The notes under the pieces: model-generated | Seen by the model: only the letters and a program-made list of their open reading frames with translations | What the model was told of the DNA's origin: nothing | Database searches by the model: none | Source of the DNA: an uncultured Collinsella sp. | GTDB lineage: Bacteria > Actinomycetota > Coriobacteriia > Coriobacteriales > Coriobacteriaceae | Reading direction: 5' to 3' | Assembly (NCBI GenBank): GCA_900549455.1 | Contig: UROM01000005.1 | Coordinates: forward strand, 1 to 38,099 | DNA length: 38,099 nt | In this document: piece after piece, positions 18,471-25,932 of the stretch | Numbering within the stretch: position 1 is the first letter of the stretch | Layout: every line of letters starts with the position of its first letter | Position numbers and translations under genes: made by a program

Positions 18471-18507
18471 ACACCAGGTGTGTCGCGGGGGCCGCGTTGT
18501 GACACAA
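18471..18507. promoter_or_regulatory. Two small dyads upstream of the foldase gene
   Basis: ACACC-A-GGTGT (18471-18481) and TTGTG-A-CACAA (18497-18507) are perfect short palindromes 36-73 bases before the ATG. CACAAT (18503-18508) could serve as a weak -10. They may be operator half-sites; low certainty. Confidence 0.3.
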
Positions 18508-18543
18508 TGGCGTTTGTTCGATTCGTGATGCGAAAGGCCAACT

Positions 18544-19767
18544 ATGGCAAACAAGAAAAAGAACTCCGAGGCCGCGCCGACGCCCGAGCAGCAGGCTCGC
18601 GCTGCCTCCAGCTCTCGTAAGAAGCAGCGCAAGACGTACGTGTCTAAGACCGTCAAGATCGTCCTGGTGGTTATCGGCGTGCTGGCAATGCTGCTTTCCG
18701 TCTCGGCCATGGCGTGCTCCGGCCTGATGTCGCAGACCGAAAGCACCAACTCGGGCTATAAGCTCACCGGTGGTGTCGCCGCTACCATCAACGGCACCAA
18801 CCTCACCGAGGACACCGTGACCAAGCAGATCATGAGCATGCGCACGTCCTATGGCTACACCAAGGACAAGGACTGGGCGCAGTATCTGGTCGACAACGAC
18901 CTCACGCCCAAAAAGTACCGCAAGCAGCTCATCGATTCCTATACGCAGCAGATTCTGCTTCAGCAGGCGCAGAAGGAAAACGGCGTGACGGTGTCGGACG
19001 AGGAGGTCGAGAAGGCATGGAAGGACGCGTGCAAGAGCGCGGGCGGTGCCAAGACCTTTAAGAAGACCCTTAAGACCTACGGCTATACCGAGGACACCTA
19101 CAAGGACTCGCTCAAGGAGAGCCTGGCACAGCAAAAGCTTAAGGATACCGTGGCGCCCACCAGCAAGCCCAAGGACAGCGAGATCGTTAATTACATCAAC
19201 GAGAACCTGTCTAACTACAACGATGCCCGCCGCTCGTCGAACATCCTGATCAAGGTCGATTCCGACGCATCTGACGAGGACAAGGCCGCCGCCAAGGCCA
19301 AGGCACAGGAGTGCCTGGACAAGATCAACTCCGGCGAGCTGAGCTTTGAGGACGCCGTGGAGCAGTATTCCGACGACACTGGCTCCAAGGAGAAGAAGGG
19401 CGATGTGGGTTGGGATAAGCTCACTACCTTCGTCGACAGCTATCAGACGGCGCTCGAGGGCCTCAGCAAGGGCGATGTGAGCGACGTGGTTGAGTCGACG
19501 TACGGTTACCATGTCATCAAGTGCACCGACTACTTCCATGTCGATAGCCAGGTCGATGACATCAAGCAGGTACCCAAGGACATCAAGAAGTATGTTTCCA
19601 ACGTGGTGAAGACGCAGGCGGCCAGTACTGCATACAGCGAGTGGCTGGAACAGTACAAGAAGGACGCCGACATCACCGTCAACCCCATGCCCAAGGACGT
19701 GCCCTATAACGTGAGTCTGAAGGGCGTCACCAAGAGTTCGACCGACGATTCGTCGACGACTGAGTAA
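18544..19767 (+). CDS. PrsA/SurA-like peptidyl-prolyl isomerase (extracytoplasmic foldase)
   Basis: A 407-residue membrane-anchored foldase. A Lys-rich cytoplasmic N-terminus is followed by a TM helix at about 38-58 ending in SAMACSG. This resembles a lipobox only loosely, so it may be an anchor rather than a lipoprotein signal. A SurA-N-like helical region follows, including TNLTEDTVTKQIMSM, then a parvulin (PPIC) domain at about 230-330 with SSNILIKV, GELSFEDAVEQYSDD and GDVGWD, ending VVESTYGYHVIKCTD. The C-terminal tail is Ser/Thr/Asp-rich. It probably helps fold secreted proteins outside the membrane. YqeY follows after 54 bases. Confidence 0.9.
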   Translation: MANKKKNSEAAPTPEQQARAASSSRKKQRKTYVSKTVKIVLVVIGVLAMLLSVSAMACSGLMSQTESTNSGYKLTGGVAATINGTNLTEDTVTKQIMSMRTSYGYTKDKDWAQYLVDNDLTPKKYRKQLIDSYTQQILLQQAQKENGVTVSDEEVEKAWKDACKSAGGAKTFKKTLKTYGYTEDTYKDSLKESLAQQKLKDTVAPTSKPKDSEIVNYINENLSNYNDARRSSNILIKVDSDASDEDKAAAKAKAQECLDKINSGELSFEDAVEQYSDDTGSKEKKGDVGWDKLTTFVDSYQTALEGLSKGDVSDVVESTYGYHVIKCTDYFHVDSQVDDIKQVPKDIKKYVSNVVKTQAASTAYSEWLEQYKKDADITVNPMPKDVPYNVSLKGVTKSSTDDSSTTE

Positions 19768-19772
19768 TCATG

Positions 19773-19798
19773 GGGCGGTGCTCATGCGAGCGCCGCCC
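19773..19798. repeat. Short GC hairpin between foldase and yqeY
   Basis: GGGCGGTGCTC (19773-19783) pairs with GAGCGCCGCCC (19788-19798) with one wobble. No T-run follows, and the yqeY ribosome binding site begins nine bases later. Confidence 0.6.
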
Positions 19799-19821
19799 AC
19801 GCTATTGAGGAGGATTTGCAG

Positions 19822-20265
19822 ATGACCAACGAAGAGCTGCAGCAGGAAATGATCGCCGCCATGAAGGCCAAGGATAAGGTTCGCCTGTCCATCATCCGCC
19901 AGGTCAAGGCCGAGGTGAAGAATATCGAGGTTAACGAGCGCCGCGACGTGACCGAGGAAGACGTCAACAGCATGATCAAGCGTCTGATTAAGCAGACGAG
20001 CGAGACGCTGGAGATGTCCATTAAGGCCGGTACCGACCAAGACCGTACCGACAACCTGACCGAGCAGGTCAAGATTCTGGAGAGCCTGCTGCCCGCACAG
20101 GTTTCGGGCAAGGAGCTCGAGGCTCTGATCGAGCAGGTCATCGCCGAGCTGGGCGCCACGTCCAAGAAGCAGATGGGCCAGGTCATGGGAGCACTCGGCA
20201 AGGCCACCGGCGGTAACTTTGATAAGCCTGCCGCGGCAAAGATCGTCGGCGCAAAGCTCGCGTAG
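19822..20265 (+). CDS. yqeY: GatB/YqeY domain protein
   Basis: A 147-residue all-helical protein of the YqeY family, which resembles the tRNA-binding tail of GatB. The N-terminal domain contains EMIAAMKAKDKVRLSIIR, and the C-terminal domain ends with MGQVMGALGKATGGNFD, the family hallmark. The cellular role is uncertain, though a link to transamidation or tRNA is commonly suggested. ATG 19822 is set by GAGGAGGA at 19807-19814; TTG 19816 is too close. Confidence 0.93.
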   Translation: MTNEELQQEMIAAMKAKDKVRLSIIRQVKAEVKNIEVNERRDVTEEDVNSMIKRLIKQTSETLEMSIKAGTDQDRTDNLTEQVKILESLLPAQVSGKELEALIEQVIAELGATSKKQMGQVMGALGKATGGNFDKPAAAKIVGAKLA

Positions 20266-20291
20266 GGGCCGAGCGGCATATAGTTGATGTT

Positions 20292-20328
20292 GAGGGGGCG
20301 TGGCCATTGCGGTCGCGCCCCTTCATTT
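20292..20328 (+). terminator. Probable terminator after yqeY
   Basis: GAGGGGGCGTGGCC (20292-20305) pairs with GGTCGCGCCCCTTC (20311-20324) with a few wobbles or mismatches, followed by ATTTC. The T-tract is short. Confidence 0.65.
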
Positions 20329-20391
20329 CACGTCACCTTGCTCGCGTGTACGGGTTTTCGCTGACTTGTGCTCAACAAGGGGGGTTGGGTG

Positions 20392-20416
20392 CTCATTGGG
20401 GACAGACTTAAATGAG
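20392..20416. repeat. Degenerate GGGGACAG palindrome
   Basis: CTCATT (20392-20397) and AATGAG (20411-20416) flank GGGGACAGACTTA. This matches the GGGACA-centred design of the other REP-like elements, in a 257-base gap without genes. Confidence 0.5.
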
Positions 20417-20481
20417 TGGGTGGAAGGTTGCGGGTTCTTTACGGGAATGTAGTGTGGGCTGCGGAAACGTGGTTCTTTCCG

Positions 20482-20487
20482 TACAAT
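20482..20487 (+). promoter_or_regulatory. Promoter -10 of the amino-acid ABC operon
   Basis: TACAAT 36 bases before the ATPase start. The -35 region is not convincing. It lies downstream of the yqeY terminator, in the right place for the operon promoter. Confidence 0.5.
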
Positions 20488-20522
20488 AGTGCAACTCGTG
20501 TAAACGCAGGGAAGGGACATTC

Positions 20523-21254
20523 ATGGCAGACATGATCGAGATCAAGCATCTCAACAAGTACTTTGGCGACCTGCATGTGCTCAAAGATATCAATCTCACC
20601 GTTAAGCGCGGCGAGAAGCTCGTAATGATCGGGCCTTCCGGCTCGGGTAAGTCGACGCTCATCCGTTGCGTCGATTATCTGGAGGAGCCCACGTCGGGCG
20701 AGGTCGTCATCGACGGTACGCCGCTTACCAAGAAGAATCACCTGGAGATGGCTCGCAAGTATAGTTCCATGGTGTTTCAGCAGTTCAACCTGTATCCCAA
20801 CATGACGGTGCTCGGCAACCTGACGCTCGCGCCCATCAAGCTGCAAAAGAAGAGCAAGGAGGAGGCGACCGAGATCGCCATCGCCGCACTCAAGCGCGTC
20901 GGCATGGCTCATAAGGCCGGCGAGTATCCGCAGAATCTCTCGGGTGGTCAGCAACAGCGCATCGCCATCGCCCGTGCTCTGTGCACCAAGCAGCCCATCA
21001 TCCTGTTTGACGAGCCGACCTCGGCGCTCGACCCCGAGATGGTCCAGGAGGTTCTGGACGTTATGATTGAGCTCGCGCAGGAGGACATCACCATGATCTG
21101 CGTGACGCACGAGATGGGCTTTGCGCGCCAGGTGGCCGACCGCGTCATCTTTATGGAGGACGGCCGCATTCTGGAGGAGGGCACGCCCGAGCACTTCTTC
21201 GATAACCCCGAGAACCCGCGCTGCCGCGAGTTTCTGTCCAAGATTTTGCACTAG
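20523..21254 (+). CDS. Polar amino-acid ABC transporter ATPase
   Basis: A 243-residue GlnQ/HisP-type ATPase. Visible are Walker [10 protein letters not shown] (about residue 39), Q-loop [17 protein letters not shown], signature LSGGQQQR (about 139), Walker [16 protein letters not shown] and the switch His in [14 protein letters not shown]. It energises the two permeases 22164-23552 for uptake of a polar amino acid. It is first in the operon. ATG 20523 is preceded by AAGGGA. Substrate identity cannot be told from the ATPase. Confidence 0.95.
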   Translation: MADMIEIKHLNKYFGDLHVLKDINLTVKRGEKLVMIGPSGSGKSTLIRCVDYLEEPTSGEVVIDGTPLTKKNHLEMARKYSSMVFQQFNLYPNMTVLGNLTLAPIKLQKKSKEEATEIAIAALKRVGMAHKAGEYPQNLSGGQQQRIAIARALCTKQPIILFDEPTSALDPEMVQEVLDVMIELAQEDITMICVTHEMGFARQVADRVIFMEDGRILEEGTPEHFFDNPENPRCREFLSKILH

Positions 21255-21262
21255 GCGCGGTG

Positions 21263-22138
21263 ATGGACATGACGGATATGACGAGGGCGGCCGTGTCGCG
21301 CCGTCACTTTTTGCAGCTGGCGGGCGCCGGTATGCTTGCGCTGACGGGGACCGCGCTTACCGGTTGCGGCGCCTCCACCAGCGGCGAGGGCTCCGACAAG
21401 GGGTCCAAGCTTGCGGCCATCAAGTCGCGTGGCCATCTGAATGCCGGCGTTAAGAAGGATGTTCCCGGCTATGGCTATTACGACACCGCCAAGGGCCGCT
21501 TTGAGGGTATGGAAGTCGATTTGTGCTACCAGATCGCCGCTGCCGTCTTTGGCGTGAGCTACAAGGAGGCCCGCGCCCAGGAGCTTGTCGAGTTTACCGA
21601 CGTAACGCCCAAGACGCGCGGCCCGCTGATCGATAACGGCCAACTCGACGTGGTCGCGGCGACCTACACTATCACCGACGAGCGCAAGAAGAGCTGGGAT
21701 TTCTCGACGCCGTACCGCACCGACTACGTGGGACTCATGGTCAAGAAGCGTTCGGGTTTTACCTCGATTGAGGACCTGGACGGCAAGATCATCGGCGTGA
21801 GCCAGGGTGCTACCACGCAGGGCCTGATCGAGCGGATGATCAAGGACAACGGCTTTAGCTGCAAGCCCGAGTTTAGGGCCTTTAGCGGCTACCCCATCAT
21901 CAAGAGTTCGCTCGACGCCGGCAATATCGACGTCTTTGCCATGGACCGCTCAACGCTGGCCGGTTATATGAACGAGACCGTTGAGCTGTTGCAGCCTGAG
22001 GTCAAGTTTGGCGAGCAGGGCTACGGCGTGGCGACCAAGAAGGGCTGCGACCTTTCGGCCGTGGTCGATCAGGTGATTTGCGATCGCCTGGCCGACGGCT
22101 GGCTCGACCAAGAGGTCAAGACCTGGGGTCTTGTATAG
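21263..22138 (+). CDS. Amino-acid ABC transporter substrate-binding lipoprotein with Tat-type signal
   Basis: A 291-residue family 3 periplasmic-binding-like protein. The signal region has a twin-arginine motif (SRRHFLQL, residues about 12-19), a hydrophobic stretch and a lipobox LTGC (lipidated Cys about residue 35). This suggests export folded by Tat and anchoring to the outer face of the membrane. The mature domain has the usual family 3 marks: GRFEGMEVDLCYQIA, DVVAATYTITDERKKSWDFSTPY and IGVSQGATTQ. GTG 21260, ATG 21263 and ATG 21269 are alternative starts and all keep the signal. It lies eight bases after the ATPase. Confidence 0.92.
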   Translation: MDMTDMTRAAVSRRHFLQLAGAGMLALTGTALTGCGASTSGEGSDKGSKLAAIKSRGHLNAGVKKDVPGYGYYDTAKGRFEGMEVDLCYQIAAAVFGVSYKEARAQELVEFTDVTPKTRGPLIDNGQLDVVAATYTITDERKKSWDFSTPYRTDYVGLMVKKRSGFTSIEDLDGKIIGVSQGATTQGLIERMIKDNGFSCKPEFRAFSGYPIIKSSLDAGNIDVFAMDRSTLAGYMNETVELLQPEVKFGEQGYGVATKKGCDLSAVVDQVICDRLADGWLDQEVKTWGLV

Positions 22139-22163
22139 GCGCATCGTCCAAGGAAGGAATCAA

Positions 22164-22910
22164 ATGCTCGAAGGATTATTTGACGCCGACCGTTGGTCGA
22201 CGACATTTCAAAACATGGGGCCCTTCTGGGAGGGCTTTGGCGTGACGCTGCAGGTGGTCGTTGCCGGTCTGCTGCTGTCGCTGGTGCTGGGCACGCTGCT
22301 GGGTGTGTTCTCTACCACCCGTTCGCGTGTGCTGCGTGCGATCAGCCGCGTGTACGTGGAGTTTTACCAGAACACCCCGTTGCCCGTGCAGGTGCTCTTT
22401 ATGTACATGGCCGGTCCGCAGTTTTTGCAGGCCATAACCGGTGCCGACCAGCCGGTGCGCATCGCGCCGTTCGTGCTGGGCTTCTTGGGCGTGGGTCTGT
22501 ATCACGCGGCCTACATCTCGGAGGTCATCCGCACCGGTATCGAGGCGGTTCCGCGCGGTCAGATGGAGGCGGCCCAGAGCCAGGGCTTCACCCGTGCGCA
22601 GGCGTACTGGTACATCGTGCTGCCCCAGACATTCAAGATTATTCTGCCGCCGCTGTGTAATCAGGCGCTCAACCTGGTCAAGAACACGTCGGTGCTGGCG
22701 CTCGTGGCCGGCGGCGACCTTATGTACCGTTCCGACAACTTTGTGAGTCTGTACGGCTACCTGCAGGGATACATCGTCTGCTGCCTTATGTACTTCATCA
22801 TCTGCTTTCCGCTCGCCATGCTGGTGCAGTGGCTCGAGCGCCGCTCCAAGGAGCGTCCGCGCGGCGTGAGCCTGGCCGAGCTGGGGCTCGACAACGTAGA
22901 GGAGGCCTAG
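22164..22910 (+). CDS. Amino-acid ABC transporter permease 1
   Basis: A 248-residue inner-membrane permease of the HisM/GlnP type with about five TM helices. The family features YVEFYQNTPLPVQ near the start of the core and the ATPase-docking EAA loop, EAVPRGQMEAAQSQGF, are both seen. ATG 22164 follows AAGGAAGGA; an in-frame TTG at 22131 overlapping the binding-protein gene is not supported. The C-terminal tail of ~25 residues is charged. Confidence 0.94.
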   Translation: MLEGLFDADRWSTTFQNMGPFWEGFGVTLQVVVAGLLLSLVLGTLLGVFSTTRSRVLRAISRVYVEFYQNTPLPVQVLFMYMAGPQFLQAITGADQPVRIAPFVLGFLGVGLYHAAYISEVIRTGIEAVPRGQMEAAQSQGFTRAQAYWYIVLPQTFKIILPPLCNQALNLVKNTSVLALVAGGDLMYRSDNFVSLYGYLQGYIVCCLMYFIICFPLAMLVQWLERRSKERPRGVSLAELGLDNVEEA

Positions 22911-22913
22911 CGC

Positions 22914-23552
22914 ATGGAAATCTTCAACGCGACCAACCTGCTCTACATTTGGGGCGGCTTTGTTAAGACAATCGAGATCTCGGCGCTGTCGATCTTTTTC
23001 TCGCTCATCTTTGGCACGGTGCTGGCGCTCGTTAAAAGCTATGCGCCCCGCCCGTTCCGTATTTTGGTGAGCGCCTATATCGAGCTGTTCCGCTGCACGC
23101 CGAACCTGCTGTGGATCCTGTTTATCTATTTTACGGTGCAGGGTTTGGACATTGTGATTTCGACCATCGCCTTTACGCTGTTTACCAGCGCTGTTATGGC
23201 CGAGATTGTGCGCGGTGGCCTCAACTCGATTCCGCGCGGCCAGTTTGAGGCAGCGCAGAGCCAGGGCTTCGGCTTCTTTGCCACCATGCGCTACATCATT
23301 CTGCCGCAGACGTTTAAGACGATCATTCCGGCGCTGTTTAGCCAGTGCACGACTGTCATTAAGGACAGCTCGTATCTTTCGGGCATTAACGTGGCCGAGC
23401 TCATGTACACGGCAAACGTCGTGATGGCCCATGCGATCGACCTGTCGCAGGTGCTTATGCTCTACGGCCTGGTGTTTGCGATGTACTTTGTGCTCAACTT
23501 TGGTATCTCGCTGCTGGTGAGGGCGTATCAGCGCCGTATCGTAGCCGCATAA
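22914..23552 (+). CDS. Amino-acid ABC transporter permease 2
   Basis: A 212-residue second permease of the same type, forming a heterodimer with the upstream one. The core has YIELFRCTPNLLWILFIYF and the EAA loop LNSIPRGQFEAAQSQGF. It starts four bases after the first permease stop, with GAGGAGG inside the previous gene, so translation is coupled. A hairpin with a T-run follows at 23582. Confidence 0.94.
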   Translation: MEIFNATNLLYIWGGFVKTIEISALSIFFSLIFGTVLALVKSYAPRPFRILVSAYIELFRCTPNLLWILFIYFTVQGLDIVISTIAFTLFTSAVMAEIVRGGLNSIPRGQFEAAQSQGFGFFATMRYIILPQTFKTIIPALFSQCTTVIKDSSYLSGINVAELMYTANVVMAHAIDLSQVLMLYGLVFAMYFVLNFGISLLVRAYQRRIVAA

Positions 23553-23581
23553 CCTGGCTTTCCCTGGTACGCTATCGTGGG

Positions 23582-23605
23582 AAAAGGCGATATACAGCCT
23601 TTTTC
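23582..23605 (+). terminator. Terminator-like hairpin after the ABC operon
   Basis: AAAAGGC (23582-23588) pairs with GCCTTTT (23597-23603) and TTCTC follows. It is short but has a good T-tract, 29 bases after the permease stop and just before the kinase-like gene. Confidence 0.6.
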
Positions 23606-23628
23606 TCATCTGTGAGAAAGGAATCGCG

Positions 23629-24252
23629 ATGAGCGATCTGGTGAACAAGAAGAGTCCTGTGGTCATTACCATCGCGCGCGACTTTGGTGCCGAGGGCCAC
23701 GAGATCGGCCGTATCCTTGCCGATGAGCTGGGGATTCCGCTGTACGATAACGAGCTGCTGGTGCGTGCGTCGCTGCGCGCGGGCGAGTCGCTCGACAAGA
23801 TGGCTGCCTATGACGAGCGCCTGGCCGTGGAGAACATGGCGTTTCTGCCCGACCGCTACGATGCCCGTTCGTACTCGGACAAGTTGTTCCAAAAGATGAG
23901 CCAGGTGATTTTGGATCTGGGCGAGACCGAGAGCTGCATTATCGAAGGCCGCCTGTCCGATTACCTGTTGCGTAACAATCCCAACCACATTGCCGTGTTG
24001 GTGACCGCTCCCTTTGAGGACCGCGTCGAGATTGTGCGCAAGAAGCGCGGACTTAACAAAAAGAAGGGCGCCAAGCTGGTCAAGCAGCAGCAGAAGGCGC
24101 GTGAGGCGTTCTACAAGCGTTACAGCGCCGGAAAGTGGAAGATGACGAGCGGAAAAGACATCGTCGTCAACCGTGCCAAGCTGGGCCGCGAAGGCTGCAA
24201 GGATGTCATCGCCGCAGCCTACCGCTACAAAGTAGCGCAACTCGAAGGCTAG
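23629..24252 (+). CDS. Cytidylate-kinase-like family protein (PF13189 type)
   Basis: A 207-residue P-loop-derived protein of the family labelled 'cytidylate kinase-like'. It starts VVITIARDFGAEGHEIGRILADELG, with GAEGHEIG in place of a standard P-loop, followed by YDNELL, a central SCIIEGRLSDYLL and VTAPFEDRVEIVRKKRGL. This is not the housekeeping Cmk, and the substrate is unknown. The protein is very basic in its last third. ATG 23629 follows GAAAGGA. It ends in a bidirectional terminator formed by a repeat element. Confidence 0.86.
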   Translation: MSDLVNKKSPVVITIARDFGAEGHEIGRILADELGIPLYDNELLVRASLRAGESLDKMAAYDERLAVENMAFLPDRYDARSYSDKLFQKMSQVILDLGETESCIIEGRLSDYLLRNNPNHIAVLVTAPFEDRVEIVRKKRGLNKKKGAKLVKQQQKAREAFYKRYSAGKWKMTSGKDIVVNRAKLGREGCKDVIAAAYRYKVAQLEG

Positions 24253-24258
24253 TCGATC

Positions 24259-24299
24259 AAAACCACCACAAAGGGGACAGCACCTTTGTGGTGGTTTTT
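24259..24299. terminator. Bidirectional terminator made from REP-like element (copy D)
   Basis: AAAACCACCACAAAGG (24259-24274) and its exact complement (24283-24298) form a 16-bp stem around GGACAGCA, with T-runs on both strands. It separates the kinase-like gene from the convergent LuxR gene. The same sequence family appears at 25872-25906 and 28175-28219 without T-runs. Confidence 0.92.
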
Positions 24300-24302
24300 G
24301 TT

Positions 24303-25706
24303 TTAGGCAGAGGGGAAGGCTTTGGCGAGACCGGCGCGCGTCTGCGTATCGGTCTTTTGGTAGATAGAGCTCAGGTGGCGCTGTACCATGCGCATCGAGA
24401 TGCCGAGCTCCTCGGCGACCTGCTTGAGCGGGCGTTCATCCTGGGTCACGGCTATGAGCACATCGACTTCGCGCGGGGTGAGACCGTGGTTGGCGATGAA
24501 GGCCTGGCGCTGCTCCTCGATGGTGGGGGCGGCGAGTGCTTCTTCTGCCAGTTGCTCGCGCTCGCGCTCCTGCTCGGTTTGGGGTAGGCGGAACAGGCCG
24601 GCTGCCACGAATGCCGCGCAGGCGGCGACGAGCAAAATGAGCGCGCCGATCATGATGAGGGCGACATTGCCAGAGGTCACAAGCGCAAGCGAGACGCCCG
24701 ACGTGGTGAATGCGCATATATTGTTGGCGGTGCGTCCCATGCCGGCCCAGAGGGCGGGTGCATGCATGCGCGGTGCCAGCTGTGTAAAGGTGGCGGTAAA
24801 GAACGTGACAAAAAAGCCCGAGCTTAGGTAAAAGACGACAAGGCCCAGGTTGGGATCGGCGCCGGCCTCCACGGTCAGGATGGAAATGGTCGAGAGCACG
24901 GCGATGCCGAGCATGACGAGTCCCATGTAGCGGCGCTCGGCAAGATCAAAGATAAGACCGGCGGCAAGGCCGCTTGCCGCCAAAAAGAGGCGCGGCCAGG
25001 TCTGCACGGCAATGGTGCCGTGGGCGTTGGAGAGCGTGACCACGTTGTCGAGGGTCGAGAACAGGCAGGCAAGAATCATGACGAGCGCGATGCTCCAGCA
25101 TGCCTGTTTGGCGAGGGCATGAGAGGGCTCAACAAAGGGATTGATGGCGGGGTTGGAGCCCCTGGCAGCCTTTTGGGGAACGACGCTGAGGGCGGAGATG
25201 GCGATAGTCGCTGTGCCGAGGATGATGAGCTCTGCGATACCGCCGCAATTGAGCAGGTTGATGGCGAACTGTATCAGGATGCCCGCGGCATAGGCCGCTC
25301 CTGCGCCAGTGGCGAGTTTGGGGTCATCCTGGAATGTCAACGAAAAGGTGTGGTGAGCAGCGGCACCCAGCAGACCGAGCCCAAAGAATGCCACGCAGCC
25401 CAGAATCTCGAGGGCAAGCGGGGCCGTAGGGAACTGGACCTGGGTCAATCCCAGGATGGCGATGGGAACAGCGGCGTTGACGACTGCCAGTGAGTGGCCT
25501 TTGCGCTGTGCGAGCCCGAGCAGCGGCGCGTACCCGATAAAGCCGAGCACACTTGCACCCAGAATAAAGCCCTGCGCGATTACAACGCGTTCGGCACCGG
25601 CGAGCAGCCCGACGTTGACGTCGAAGCGAAACTCGGCGGCAAGGAAGGCGAAGGTGAAGAGCACGAGTGCCAGAAGCGCGTTGATTTTAGGCCTGCTCAG
25701 GTTCAA
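24303..25706 (-). CDS. Membrane-embedded LuxR-type transcriptional regulator (12-TM plus HTH)
   Basis: A 467-residue protein. Residues 1-370 are hydrophobic, with about 12 predicted TM helices arranged like an MFS transporter, and a charged linker (EQEREREQLAEEAL) follows. The C-terminal ~65 residues are a LuxR/FixJ HTH: GLTPREVDVLIAV, then PLKQVAEELGISMRMVQRHLSSIYQKTDTQTRAGL. Such fusions are numerous in Coriobacteriia and are thought to sense a small molecule in the membrane and act on neighbouring genes. The start is TTG 25706, set by AAAGGA six bases upstream on the minus strand; no ATG fits. The divergent surface protein at 25933 is a candidate target (inference). Confidence 0.9.
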   Translation of the reverse strand: MNLSRPKINALLALVLFTFAFLAAEFRFDVNVGLLAGAERVVIAQGFILGASVLGFIGYAPLLGLAQRKGHSLAVVNAAVPIAILGLTQVQFPTAPLALEILGCVAFFGLGLLGAAAHHTFSLTFQDDPKLATGAGAAYAAGILIQFAINLLNCGGIAELIILGTATIAISALSVVPQKAARGSNPAINPFVEPSHALAKQACWSIALVMILACLFSTLDNVVTLSNAHGTIAVQTWPRLFLAASGLAAGLIFDLAERRYMGLVMLGIAVLSTISILTVEAGADPNLGLVVFYLSSGFFVTFFTATFTQLAPRMHAPALWAGMGRTANNICAFTTSGVSLALVTSGNVALIMIGALILLVAACAAFVAAGLFRLPQTEQEREREQLAEEALAAPTIEEQRQAFIANHGLTPREVDVLIAVTQDERPLKQVAEELGISMRMVQRHLSSIYQKTDTQTRAGLAKAFPSA

Positions 25707-25743
25707 GGACGGTCCTTTGGGTGGACGAATGATCGTGTCCTCG

Positions 25744-25749
25744 ATTGTA
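25744..25749 (-). promoter_or_regulatory. Possible -10 of the LuxR-type regulator
   Basis: TACAAT on the minus strand, 38 bases before the TTG start. No clear -35 is visible. Confidence 0.4.
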
Positions 25750-25813
25750 GCGTCCCTGGGACGAGTGTAGCGATGGCGAAGTCATATTGGATTAAACCGC
25801 AGGTAGCAATAGG

Positions 25814-25831
25814 GGTTCGTATCTACGAACC
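25814..25831. promoter_or_regulatory. Operator-like dyad between regulator and surface protein genes
   Basis: GGTTCGTA-TC-TACGAACC is a perfect 8+8 palindrome with a two-base centre, in the 226-base gap between the divergent LuxR-type regulator and the surface protein gene. LuxR-family dimers bind dyads of about this size, so it is a candidate site for the neighbouring regulator. That link is inference. Confidence 0.55.
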
Positions 25832-25860
25832 TAGGCATATGGAATCGCTGGTCGCACCTT

Positions 25861-25906
25861 GGTGGTACAGGACCACCATAAAGGGGACAGGCACCTTTGT
25901 GGTGGT
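25861..25906. repeat. REP-like element copy E with alternative hairpins
   Basis: ACCACCATAAAGG (25872-25884) pairs with CCTTTGTGGTGGT (25894-25906) around GGACAGGCA, with one wobble. The same left arm can instead pair with GGTGGT at 25861-25866. The two structures exclude each other. The element lies 27 bases before the surface-protein ATG, so it would be in the mRNA leader. Confidence 0.75.
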
Positions 25907-25932
25907 GTAGTCCTTCGACCAAGGAGGCCGTT

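Noticed and set aside
25814..25831. tRNA T-arm (GGTTCG...CGAACC)
   Set aside because: Only the arm-like dyad exists; there is no acceptor stem, D-arm or anticodon arm around it. No tRNA or rRNA was found in the window.
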